Shown: one piece after another, positions 1 through 10,400 of the stretch
Layout: the number at the start of each line of letters is the position of its first letter
Numbering within the stretch: the stretch's first letter is position 1
DNA from: Buxus sempervirens
Taxonomy: Eukaryota; Streptophyta; Magnoliopsida; Buxales; Buxaceae
Reading direction: 5' to 3'
Length of the DNA stretch: 64,000 bases
Assembly: GCA_947561395.2 (NCBI GenBank)
Contig: OX387194.1
Span: 10,774,048-10,838,047 of the forward strand
Program-made: the position numbers and the translations under genes
Notes under the pieces: generated by a model
Database searches by the model: none
Told to the model about the DNA's origin: nothing
Seen by the model: only the letters and a program-made list of their open reading frames with translations

Positions 1-304
1 CCTATTACTAATTCATTTTATAAATTTTATGGTAGCTTTCTTGCTTAATTTATTGAAATATAAGCATAAGAAACCTTTAACCATGCATAATTGCATATAT
101 ATACAAATATTTCAAGTGTTTCTCTAATAAAGTTGGCAAAAATTAAAGAAAAATTACAAAAACCAGGCTTAACCGGTGCTTCTATTTTATTTTAGGGCCA
201 GTCTTGTTTGAGTGTGAAGCCCGAAAACCAGCCGAGAGCCGGGTTAGGCAAGCCCTAAAGTGCTTATGTGACTTGTTAAGCCGGCCAATAAAATTGCCAC
301 CCTA
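1..304. mobile_element. hAT-like non-autonomous element, terminal part (cut by window edge)
   Basis: The right end reads ATTGCCACCCTA at 293-304, just inside a GC-rich subterminal block with many GGCC/GCCC steps. Read on the minus strand, about 130 bases match the left end of the element at 53943, sharing the terminal TAGGG..GGCAATTT, the CACATAAGCACTT block and a CCCTAAAATAAA block. Further in, 1-160 also matches about 55100-55200. The two are copies of one family in opposite orientations. The other end lies outside the window, so this copy's target duplication cannot be tested. Confidence 0.6.
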
Positions 305-333
305 CCAACTACCAACTATTGCCCTTTGTTTTT

Positions 334-619
334 GGGGAAATTGGATTTTAGTGATGCTTTTTGAACATAATTCAAATTCAGTCAGCCAATTCTTGGTAAT
401 TAGTTTTTAGTGATACTTACTTTAAAACCTTTTCACTAATTTTGTTATAAGTGAAGTTTGTAAGTTTTTATAGGGCATTTTTGGAAAAAACTTTTAATGA
501 CAGTAAAATGACACAGATTCTCAATTATGTTAAAAAATTATCACTAAAAACCAATTACCAAGAATTAACCAACTGAATTTGAATTATTTTGAAAAACATC
601 AATAAAAACCAATTTTTCC
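334..619. mobile_element. Mutator-type MITE with long terminal inverted repeats
   Basis: Positions 334-413 and 538-619 are inverted repeats of about 80 bp (GGGGAAATTGG... against ...CCAATTTTTCC, with blocks such as CCAATTCTTGG conserved). The element is flanked on both sides by the identical 9-bp sequence TTTGTTTTT (325-333 and 620-628). Long TIRs with a 9-bp target duplication are the hallmark of non-autonomous Mutator-like elements. It has no coding capacity. It lies about 40 bp beyond the stop codon of the BAHD pseudogene. Confidence 0.8.
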
Positions 620-1044
620 TTTGTTTTTACCTTTTTTTTTTCTTTAATATCTCTGAGTTCTAGTCCATAGAATGGCAAATCCTCTTGAACGCATGAACGT
701 GTTCGTCTAAAAGAGTAATGAACACATCCACACCACCTTTTTCTGTGCAAGAAGGCACAAAGATGATGAGCCCTTCAACCGGAATATATGGAGGAAGAAA
801 AGCACAGGGTCCTCCTCCACCGAAATCAAGATCATGAAATCTGAAACTCAACCAGCTATCAGCTTCCAAGTTGGGGCACAAGCTGGTCCCGATCTTCGGT
901 GCCGTCGCCACCACTTCTTCTCCACCACCAACCCTTTTCATCTCCCCAAAGTCAATGAATGACTGAAAGTACGCATCGTCGATCTTAGCTATGGCCTGGC
1001 GTATCGCCTTAGCGATGTAGCAGTAGCTCTCTCCCAAGACCTCC

Positions 1045-3638
1045 TGTAAAGACCCGGATTAAAAACATTGACTTGGACCTTGGTCAAATCTTGGACTGGG
1101 TCAAAGTCATGTGTTTAAAGAGTTTTGTGAGGTGTGGTGCATGTTAGGCCATGCATGCACACACACCATATCAACCCAAGCTTTATAACCCTAAACACTC
1201 CAAAACCATACGCCCATTTCTCCTCTCTTCAAAACCATACGCCCATTTCTCTTTCTCCCATTCCACCTACCCCACCTCTCTCTCCCACTCCCTCATCTCC
1301 TCACCTCAACGACCCCATCATTCCCTCATCTCCTCACCTCAACAAACCCATTTCTCATCTCTTAAATGCTACGACCCCACCTCTCCCTTTTTCTCATCTC
1401 TTAATTGCTTCAACCCATCTCCCTCTATCTCTTTAAGGTATTTTTTCCCCTCTTTCCTATTTTCCCATCATTGTATCTCTCTCTCAATTGGGTCATTCTT
1501 TGTGTAGGAAGAAAGGGAAACAACTCTAGGAAGAGGACAAGGGAGGAAATCTTGCTAGAGTATTAAAAGAGGTAAGGGTTACTTCCTCCTTAATGTTTGA
1601 TGTGCATTACCTCCTTTAATAATCTGTATTTTAATAGAAAATAGGCTCTCATAAAAATCTAAGTTTTAGAAGGGGGTTTATCTTCCTATGTACATGTATG
1701 CAAGTCCATGCCATTTTATATGCCCATAGTGAATCTATTTGTTAGCAATTGCCATGTCAATGGCCTAAATAAAATGATTCTAATATGTAATATATATTGT
1801 AACACAAGCACTTGATTTTCTGTTCTAGGTTTTGTAAACAGTTGGTTTCATGACCTTTGGCTTTATTTCCTTATTGATTTGTGCATTGCTAGGCTAATGT
1901 TTTGGTCCCATGAGATTGAAAAATAGTGGTCAACATTAGCAACCTAACACTGACCGTAGGTGGCTTTTCAAGAGAACAATGGCTTCCATTGTAAATTTAG
2001 TAGAATATTAAAACCAAAACTTAATTCAGGACTGTTTTTACACCAATTCCCAAAAGTCTCGTACTAGACACTCTTTTACACCCTTTTTACTAAACCATGT
2101 GATGTAGCTTATCACAACCAAAGGTAAACTTTTCTTCAAGAGTACAATGGCTTCCATTGTAAATATAGTAGAATAGTAAAACCAAAACTTAATTTAGGAC
2201 TATTTTTACGCCAACTCCCAAAAGTCTCGTATTAGACCACCCTTTTTCACCCTTTTTACTAAACCATGTGATGTAGGTTATCACAACCAAAAGTAAACTT
2301 TTATGCAAGTAAAGATGCTCATGCCATACCCCACCATTCCATTGACATGAGTTGTTATGCTCATTGATGGAAATTTATAGCTTCATTTACTTAATAGTTC
2401 ATGCCTATTTAATTCTTGAGTTAATTCATAGTGATTACTTTAATGAATGGATTTCTTCGAAGAACCTGCTTGAATATTTAAATATGTAGGTATTACATTA
2501 AACTATAATACACGATATTATAGTTATGACTAAAGTATGGATTATAGGTACTTATACAAGTTGATGTTCAGGTATGTGTTTTATGTCTTTATTTGTTGTT
2601 ATGAGGTAAAACTAATAATAATATTAGATAAAGGTTAAAAGAGAAATTAGTTGTGTAAGAAAGGATGAAATGATCTTTTAATGTAATGAGGCACTAGCTA
2701 GAAATGACGGATTAATGGTGCTCCTAGTGTAAAAGACACTAGTTGGATTGAGAAGAGACAAAACGAAAATAAAATAAATGGATGTCTACATTTTATTAGT
2801 TGCTCATCAGGTGTTTCAATCTTAAAAGGGGTTGGAATTTCCTGGGGTTTGAGTCCCGAAAATAATATATTATTGAGTTGAAAGGCCCTAAACCTCATGA
2901 TGTGCACATGGGTTGTTGGGACAGTTTGATCCCTACTGTTAATGAAATGGGATCCGATGGCGGGATCCAGGCCAGAATCTGGATAGTCCTAGACGGCGGG
3001 TATCCGTAAGACCAGCTAGGGTTTGATATGAGCAACTGTTAAAATCTAGACTTTCTGGTGAAATTTTTTTATACTCCTTGTACTGTGACCCAAATTGACT
3101 TGAAACTGAGTAAGCTTATGATATATATAAATAAGCATTTCTATATTCACTTATTGCTTACTCTCCATATGAAAATTTTAGTAACTTGGAAGTGGTCATA
3201 TGGTAATGTGTTACATCATTTTCATTTGGTGGGCAATAACTTCTTACTGGGCATTGTTTTGCTCACCTTGTTTTGGGAATTTATATTTCAGGTTTACACC
3301 AAAACCAAGATGCGATGAAGAATGACTAGTTTTGTTTTATTTTCGAGAAGTCTTTTGAATGCTCATGGTAGACATTCTATTAGGGATATTTACCTTAAGT
3401 TTTGGTGCTCATCTCAGTGGGGTGTACTGAGAACTTTATTTCACTTGGTTGGTGTTGGATTTATGTCGGATTCCACTTTATAATTGAAGATGATGAATCT
3501 CTTCATCATGACAGGTTTATTTTATTCTGGTTTTTTTTTTTTATTGAATCATGGATTTTGTGGCAGTTAGTGTTTTGGTAACGTTTCTGGTACGTCACAT
3601 ATATACCTTATTGTATATTGTGAGTTCGGGACGTTACA
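1045..3638. mobile_element. 2594-bp LTR-like insertion (solo LTR or small non-coding LTR element) inside the BAHD coding sequence
   Basis: It begins TGTAAAGACCCG and ends CGGGACGTTACA, an imperfect 12-bp inverted terminus with TG...CA ends. It is flanked by the 5-bp target duplication CCTCC (1040-1044 and 3639-3643). TG..CA ends with a 5-bp duplication fit LTR-retrotransposon integration, and the TGTAACGtCCCG-type terminus is common in plant Ty3/gypsy LTRs. There is no gag or pol coding; the open frames inside (for example 1134-1507) are low-complexity Pro/Ser/His translations. I do not see two long flanking direct repeats, so a solo LTR is the simplest reading. Confidence 0.75.
1967..2302. 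repeat. Two-copy tandem repeat, period 168 bp, inside the LTR-like element
   Basis: The block beginning near AGAGNACAATGGCTTCCATT at 1971 recurs at 2139 with a 168-bp period. Both copies carry the phrases CCAAAAGTCTCGTA and ACTAAACCATGTGATGTAG. They differ by scattered substitutions only. Repeats of this kind in LTR U3 regions can hold promoter or enhancer elements, but no function is shown here. Confidence 0.8.
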
Positions 3639-4649
3639 CCTCCTTCACTCTCAATCTTGGGTAAGCCCAGAGAACCAAGTTTCCGAAGTACTCCATGGCC
3701 ACAGGTGGCTTCATTCGGGATCGACCGTTCACCGAAATCCTCACCTGGGTGTAAGTGTACTCGTCGGCCGGAACTCCCCGAGCTTCTGTTATCTTCTTCC
3801 ATATATGTGCAAGGAGGCATTCGAATGTGCTGTATTGTTGGTGGCCCTGCTCGGTGAGCTTTGCTTTAAGCTTGTTCACGAAATTTGCAGAGAAACGGAT
3901 CGAGAGGTTATCAATGGCGGACAAACTGATACGGTTCTCTGGTGCAGCAGCAGCTCCTCTACTGAACTCGATCGAATCATGGTCGAATTCGACCTTCGGA
4001 GAGTTTCTTGGGACTGCAACAGCTGCTAGGTCATGGTGGGGAAGCGGGTGAAGGTGAAACCCACGTACCAACCGAGCCCATGGAAGGAAGAAAGAACTCA
4101 TGGAGTGACCATCTGCAACACGATGAAGTGCAGTTTGGCAAATCACAAGGCCATCACAAGCGTAGCGGTTGAGCTGAATTTGCTGCAACTCTTCAACACC
4201 CTCAATAGGTAGCACGAGGTGGCTCATGTCCGAAGATGGTGTGAAGGGTAGTTGCTCCGCCAGTGTTGTCGGCACGTATGTCTCAATCAGCGGGATGCCG
4301 GAATTGTTTAGAAGGATACAAGCGTTGCCGTTTTCATCGGAGGTTATCCGTCCGGTGAGATGGGGAGAGTGAAGGAGGGCTTTGGAGAGTCCCTCCTTCA
4401 AGGCTTCATTGGATGGAATTGGTGGCAGAAAGGCATACAAGATGGCAATATGCATATCATTGGCTGCTTTGTCGAAGATGCATGGTGAGAGGAACCTTGG
4501 TATTAATGGAGATGGGGTTTTCAGGTGAAAGATCAGGTTTCAGGATGGTTTCGTTAAGTACCCTAATAGCCATTTCTTACTGAAATCTCTAATAAGAGAA
4601 GTAAGAGCTAATTAAGATATAATTGCTTCTCTGATGAGCAGATGATGGG

Positions 4650-4655
4650 TTTATA
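4650..4655 (-). promoter_or_regulatory. Candidate TATA box of the BAHD pseudogene
   Basis: TATAAA on the minus strand, within the palindrome GTTTATAAAC, lies about 80 bp upstream of the ATG at 4573. This is a normal plant TATA-to-ATG distance. The promoter therefore looks preserved although the coding sequence is broken. Confidence 0.45.
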
Positions 4656-5739
4656 AACAGAGAGAAAGAGACGATAAGATCTTATCTTCTTATTAGTCTC
4701 AGATTTCAAGGCGGCCGTTGGAAACTGGCACCAAAGAGAATGAATTTTTCTTCAACCTCATTGATGGTCGAAGGCTTTGAAGTCAGAAATGAGAGTGAGA
4801 TTGTTGACGAGCTCAAGAAATTCTTCTCTTTGCTTTGCACGTTAAAAACCTGGGGGGAAAGAATTAGGTAAGTGTGGCAAGCAACAGTCTCTCACCTGCA
4901 TTGGAAAAACGAAGAATTTTTTTCACCTTTTCATGACTGTTGTTTGCCGAGGTAAAACTTAATTGAAAGGGCTCAATACTAATCCAATATTGGAAATTAA
5001 ACTTTAGTGACATTCAAGAATGCGTTTATATCATTCACTGACATGACTTTATGCATTTAAAATTTAATTATTTTGATAAAGGTTTCCTAAAAGTTGAATG
5101 ATCTATACATTGTAATAAGTGCTCTCTTTAAATGATTCTGCAGGCAAAGGAAAGGAAACTAGGGGATTACGTAGGATATCAAATTGGAAGAATTATAAGA
5201 AAAGTTCCCTAAAATAGATACCTTGAAGGACTTTGGAACAAAATTTATTTTGGTGTGGATGAGGGGAATTTATGGTGAGTGGGTATTTGAATAGATGCTC
5301 TAATAGGACTTTTGAGTGAAAATATTGTGATGACAAGATTGAGATTTGAGATTTGGGGTTATCATCTTTAATTTGAGATTAGGGGTTATCATCTTTAATT
5401 TGATTGTACATTTTGCTCTAGCTTTTTTTTTTTTTTTGGATAAGTTCGAGAAAAGGGAGTTTGATACAACTGGCTTCCTTTTTTCCACCTTATTTTCCTT
5501 TATCCCCACCGATCTCCCTTTTGAAGACCTAACAGACAAAACGTTAAATGGTCCTTTCAACCCCGCAAACACTTGCGAGCCTCCATTTTTTTCTTAATCA
5601 AGTTGAAAGCACAAGAAAAAGTAAATGTAGGCTTGACATTAATCAAAGCCCACGTGGAACCCGACGGCTTATTGAAATCTAGACGGCTTTTTGAGTCAAG
5701 CACTCAAATTAGTGGAAGGAATTTATTAGAGCTTTTAGA
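4656..5739. other. Intergenic region with small repeats, no gene seen
   Basis: No coding sequence is supported. There is an imperfect hairpin (GGCAAGCAACAGTC at 4876-4889 against its complement at 4935-4948, 13 of 14 matching). There is also a 27-bp direct repeat, about 2.2 copies, at 5345-5405 built on GGGGTTATCATCTTTAA. The open frames here are low-complexity. Confidence 0.5.
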
Positions 5740-5900
5740 AGAATAAATCTGAAATCATTTGCAGATGCTGGCACGTCCAACATCTCACGGCTGCTGTTTA
5801 TTTCACATTTTACATAAAAAAATATGAAATAAAGAGCAGCCACGATATACTGCACGCGACACAAGGTCTGCCGCAAGAGTCCGCCGGTAAACAATTTCAT
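5740..5900. repeat. Dispersed MITE-like repeat, copy 1
   Basis: The block GATGCTGGCACGT...CATCTCACGGCT (5765-5795) recurs at 55770-55800 as GATGCTGCCACGT...CATCTCACGGCT, with further matches such as GCAGCAC/GTCTGCCG downstream. The right edge (CCGCCGGTAAACAATTTCATCCC) also resembles the terminal repeat of the Mutator MITE at 19495-19718, suggesting a related family. No clear target duplication was found here. Confidence 0.4.
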
Positions 5901-5913
5901 CCCTCCGTAGGGC

Positions 5914-6413
5914 TAGGACTATCAACGGATTAAAATACGGTACAGATCCATTGTAAACCGAATTATATCCGAATTAAAAATCTGATGGTACTCAAATTTT
6001 TTATGAAAATAGCTCTAAAACCTATGCATTCATCACCATAACAATTGTTATTCTGAAAAAGACAAAAAAGAATCGAACAAAGAGAAAACAATTTTGGAAA
6101 GGAGAGTAAAAGATAAACAAGGAGTAGTCACGAATACGAGAGTGATTTGGAAAGAAGATTTAAAGAAAGGGAAAGAATTCAGGTAGCATTACCAAGTTAT
6201 CAGTTATATTCAACGGTAACCATAGGTTTGATAAAAATATAGACTTAATTATGAAAGACCCAAATAATCTTATTATAATATAATACCATAATCTATTCGG
6301 TTCGAATATTATTCAACTCAGATACAAGTAGATTCATATTTTTATTTCAATTTAGTCGGATCTATTAATTATCCATATCTGTTAGAATTGATATATGACC
6401 CATTGACAGCCTA
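5914..6413. mobile_element. hAT-like MITE, about 500 bp
   Basis: The left end is TAGGACTATCAACGG. The complement of the right end is TAGGCTGTCAATGG. These are short imperfect TIRs with the TAGGxxTGTCAA form common in non-autonomous plant hAT elements, and CGGAT/ATCCG motifs recur near both ends. The flanks share only GTAGG, so the target duplication is degraded. No coding sequence. Confidence 0.5.
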
Positions 6414-7406
6414 AGTAGGCATGTTGGGTAGGGTTTCATGAGTTCAAGATCAACCTAATTTGAAAATATTTAATTCAAGCTCAATTTGACCTGCACTAAA
6501 CCCAAACTCATCAAGTTCGATCCCAACTCAAATGTTATTTTCCACGTTCAGGCTACATTCAGACTAGCCAAGTTAAATGTACATTTTAAGACACCACCAA
6601 ACTAAGATATATAAGTATGTACCTCCATATTTTTCTCAAAACAATTTCATCATTTGTTTAATAAAATTAGTGTTTAAATTCCTATTTTAAAGTAATATTA
6701 TTTGAAGATCAATTATATATGAGAAGTTAATACAAAAATAATAATAATAATAATATCCTCTAAACTAGTTTAAATATTAGAAAAAAATAATTCCATTTTA
6801 AAGTAATATTATTTGAAGATCAATTAAATATGAGAAGTTAATACACACACACACACACACACAAAAAACCCTCTAAATTAATTTAATTACTAGATAAAAG
6901 AATGGTTTTTATAAATACCTGATATATATGTGAATCTAAAAACTTAGATTATAAAAGATTTTATAAACAGTTGTAATGCTGCATCTTAGGCATATACATA
7001 AAAAAAATATTAAACTCTTTTAAAAACACAAGAACCTACCTAGGCCAGGGTTTTGCCACCATTTACCAAGCCTAAACCCATTCTGAACTTAACATCATCC
7101 TCAAAAAGAAGCCAAAACTCATACTAAATACCAAGTTTGGGTTCTGATTTAGTTTGCAGATCAAGGAAGGGTGGAATAAATTGGGTAGATTTTTTTTTTT
7201 TTTTTTCTAAATAAAAATTGGGGAGAGACTAGCATCCACCTCCCGAAGAATGAAATGACTTCCATTTTAGTGAAGAAGCTGAAAGAGCAGGAATTATGTC
7301 CCTATTTTGTACAATAAACTGGGAGCAAAATAGTTGAAAAATAGAAGAACAGCAAATAGCGAAGGTTGGAAAGGCAGCAAACCAGCAGAGCCTAAATGGA
7401 GTTGCA
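6414..7406. repeat. Intergenic region with a 111-bp tandem duplication
   Basis: ATTTTAAAGTAATATTATTT and the following bases start at 6684 and again at 6795, giving two copies with a 111-bp period to about 6905. The copies differ mainly at a simple repeat: (AAT)n in the first and (CA)n in the second (about 6843-6862). The surrounding AT-rich sequence holds no gene that I can support and abuts the 3' end of the cyclophilin gene. Confidence 0.6.
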
Positions 7407-10400
7407 TTAAGGCAGAATTGGCGAAAGTGAAGGTTTGGTCACTTTCAGCTCCCCGCAGTCACTGATATAAACTGTTTTAAGAGGCTTGTTCCATATTGTG
7501 CGGGCATTCTGGGCTCTTTCATCTCCAAAGAACTCAGCCAAATCATTCAACTGGCGAATGCGATCGGATGGTTTGTACGTGGGAACAGAAGCTATTGCTG
7601 TCACCACATCTAACCCTGAAAAGAAAAGTTAACAATCATGTGAGGAATATCCAAACAAAGAGTGAGTTAAAACTTCAATACGTAAATGATGACAACCATC
7701 TGATTTAAATTCTTTTTAATTTTCTGCATTTAAACCACCCTAATGAACCCAATAATGGTAGAATACAGTCAACCATGTTATCCCACATAAGGTACCCTCA
7801 GTGTCCTAATCCGTTTACTGGTAAATAACCATTAAGGCTTCCTCCTAGTTGTAACCACTAGAAAAGTTAAACCAACAATAACAGAATGCCTTATCCCATC
7901 TAGTTGGGGTCAGCAACATAATCCTATTTTTCTATCTCAAACTATCAAAAATCATATCTTCAATCAAATTATGAGTATCTAAATCCTTTAGAACTGAATC
8001 CGTGATTCTTTTTGGAATTCATCTCAGCCTCTTAGATATGTCCTTTCATACATGCCTAAACCATCTCTCGTTTTTTTTCCATGCTTCAAATAAACCATCT
8101 GTCTTTTTTATCCATGCTTCAAAGCCTATTGTTAAATTTATCTTTATTTTTTCTTTTTTCTTTTCTTTTATAAGAGTACCCGAACCTACATTCTTTTCTT
8201 AATTTCAGTCACTTGCATTATTTTTGTCACTCTGATAAGGATAAATTTTTTTATTAGGTTATTTATATTTAAGTTGACTTGTAAACACTAAATTCACATG
8301 CAATCTAGCATTTAAGATCTCTTACTTCATGGCTGTTGAATGATTTATTCAACAGCATTAATTTTTATAAGTCCTTCACTTATTTTTTAATTGAAATTTG
8401 TCTCTTTTAAAGTTCCTTACACTTGATATTTTGTCAGTCATTTCAAAAGATATATTGGTAAGAAACATGTCACACTGATCTTTTTTTTCTTTAAAAAAAA
8501 TGTTATAGATATTGATGTTCAACTTGATGTAGATTACTTAAGAATCGTGTGCAATTAGTTCTTATAAAAGTTACCAGATAGGCAACTGCCTACTCACGAG
8601 GCATTATAACAACCATAGCTAGGACATTGGCAATTTCCTCTACAGAACTTCAGATGTACACCTTTCGTCTTCTTTGGAGATCATTCCATTTTATTATCCT
8701 AGTCTTTGTATATCTTCAAATAAAAACCATGGAACAAATATATGGAGAAAAGGACGTATTTCTCTTATTTACACACTGAATTTACATAACCCAAAAATTT
8801 TAGGACAAGAAAATAGTTCAATAATGTTCATACAGTCTTGATAAACTCCATTTCTGAACCCATCAAAACCAGTTTGATCTCAGTCCCCCTCTTCCAAAAA
8901 AGATGGAAAAATAAACACTTCAATTTTACTGAATCAACTTTTATACATTTCCCTTTTTTTTTCAGCGAAGAGAAGAATTTCATGAACTTGGTGACAATCT
9001 TATTCAGATTTCTGACTCAACACCATTCATCACTAGGCAAGAAGATTTTCATGAGGTCGTCAACAAAGTCATTCAGATTTCTCGCTTCAACACCATATAT
9101 TGTTAGGTTGAAGAGAATTCTTCCTTTCAGTGCCATTTTCCAACCTATGGAAAAATGTAGCATTGCTCCTTGGTATATTTCATTCCCAAACTTTTCATCA
9201 AGCTTACCCAACTAATTGAAAACAGGGATCATAATTTTTTAGATTTATTTGACAATTAATTCATGACTTTATTAAAAATCCTTACCATAGTTTCTATGAA
9301 ATTAGTATATTGTTGATACTTGGGCAAATCCACCACATTTTATGATGGTAGAGACATGTAAATTACACAGGCACAGATCATGCAACAAAATTTCAGACTA
9401 GCATCAAATTAATTCCTGACAGGTATGGTCCAAGTGGCATGCAAATAGAAAATATGTATAGAAGACAAATAATAGAAAATATAAGCTAAGTTTTATTTAT
9501 CAGACTAGCATCAAATGAATTCCTGACAATAAAAGGCATGCTCTTGTTTTCTGATTTCAAATAAGACATCTAGTGCTTCCTCCATAATAGTCATAAGTTG
9601 GACAAATGCCGTGACACAAATATCCCAACTCAAATCCATATCATAGAAATCTCACTCAGGTGAGATTTTGGGGGTAAGGAGAAAACATGATTCATAATGG
9701 AGGAATTTTTTACTTGGTGATTCCTTGGAAAGTTCTCAAGTAACACAAAATTTGAATAGCACAGATAACAGCTTGCAATAAAATATTTTAACCAATCCTT
9801 CCAAAGCGATTTCAAAAGTTTCTATCTGATAATCCAGTGCAAAACCAGTATGATGCATCAAGATTTCCAAGGAAAAACTTCAAAGCCCAGATTAAAAAAA
9901 AAATTAAAAATATATCTGTCATAACAATAATCTGTCTCCACATGGCAATCTAAACACCAATAAGCATTGCAACTGAGTAAGCTGGTAATGAGGAGAAAAA
10001 AGATTGATTCAGCTGTTAGTAATCAAACAGTTCTCTATATATTATTCAATGAATTTGTTTCAACAAATAACCATCCCAGAATTTCCTACTGGAGTAACAA
10101 CTTCAGCTCAATTTCAGACAGTCAAAAAATAGATATCAGCTCCAAAATTTCCAGTAAATCTGCATGTGAAAAGGCTGGGTTATACTTTAAACTGTTTTAA
10201 TTTTGCAAGAGTTCAAAGTAATCATGATCCATATGACTCTGTCCATCCGAACTGATGAACTCATTTGAGTGATGTTAAGCGCTTGGCTAGTCATGATTTT
10301 TCATTCAAAGATCACTGAATCTGCCATATTAAAATAAAATTTTTTAAAAGAAAAAAATCAAACCCGAAATTTTTTTCATTTGGACCTTAATTTAGCATGG

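Larger units (their letters stand above)
660..4573 (-). pseudogene. BAHD acyltransferase pseudogene (hydroxycinnamoyl-CoA transferase-like), split by an LTR-type insertion
   Basis: This is an intronless BAHD gene. BAHD enzymes move acyl groups from CoA thioesters to amines or alcohols in the cytosol. The start ATG is at 4573-4571; about 30 residues follow in one frame, then a net +1 change near 4480 (an extra ATGC-like 4-mer or one base) shifts the frame. The main frame runs on to 3639 and carries the catalytic HxxxD motif as HRVADG (about 4111-4125) and the conserved block NLVLWAYPRLRV. The C-terminal 125 residues are at 660-1037; they end in VPSCTEKGGVDVF and KRICHSMD, but the structural DFGWG motif reads DFGGG. 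The two parts are separated by the element at 1045-3638. Removing it and one CCTCC copy rejoins the reading frame exactly, giving about 437 residues, the normal family length. Sequence style resembles the agmatine/putrescine and shikimate hydroxycinnamoyltransferase group. With the frameshift, the insertion and the W-to-G change, it is almost certainly non-functional. Confidence 0.88.

Noticed and set aside
1134..1507. Overlapping plus-strand frames of 100 and 118 codons
   Set aside because: Low-complexity Pro/Ser/His translations of a CT/CCA-rich tract inside the LTR-like insertion, with no domain.
8838..9215. 125-codon frame in the CYP28 intron
   Set aside because: No recognisable domain; AT-rich with Phe/Ser-biased translation typical of non-coding plant DNA.
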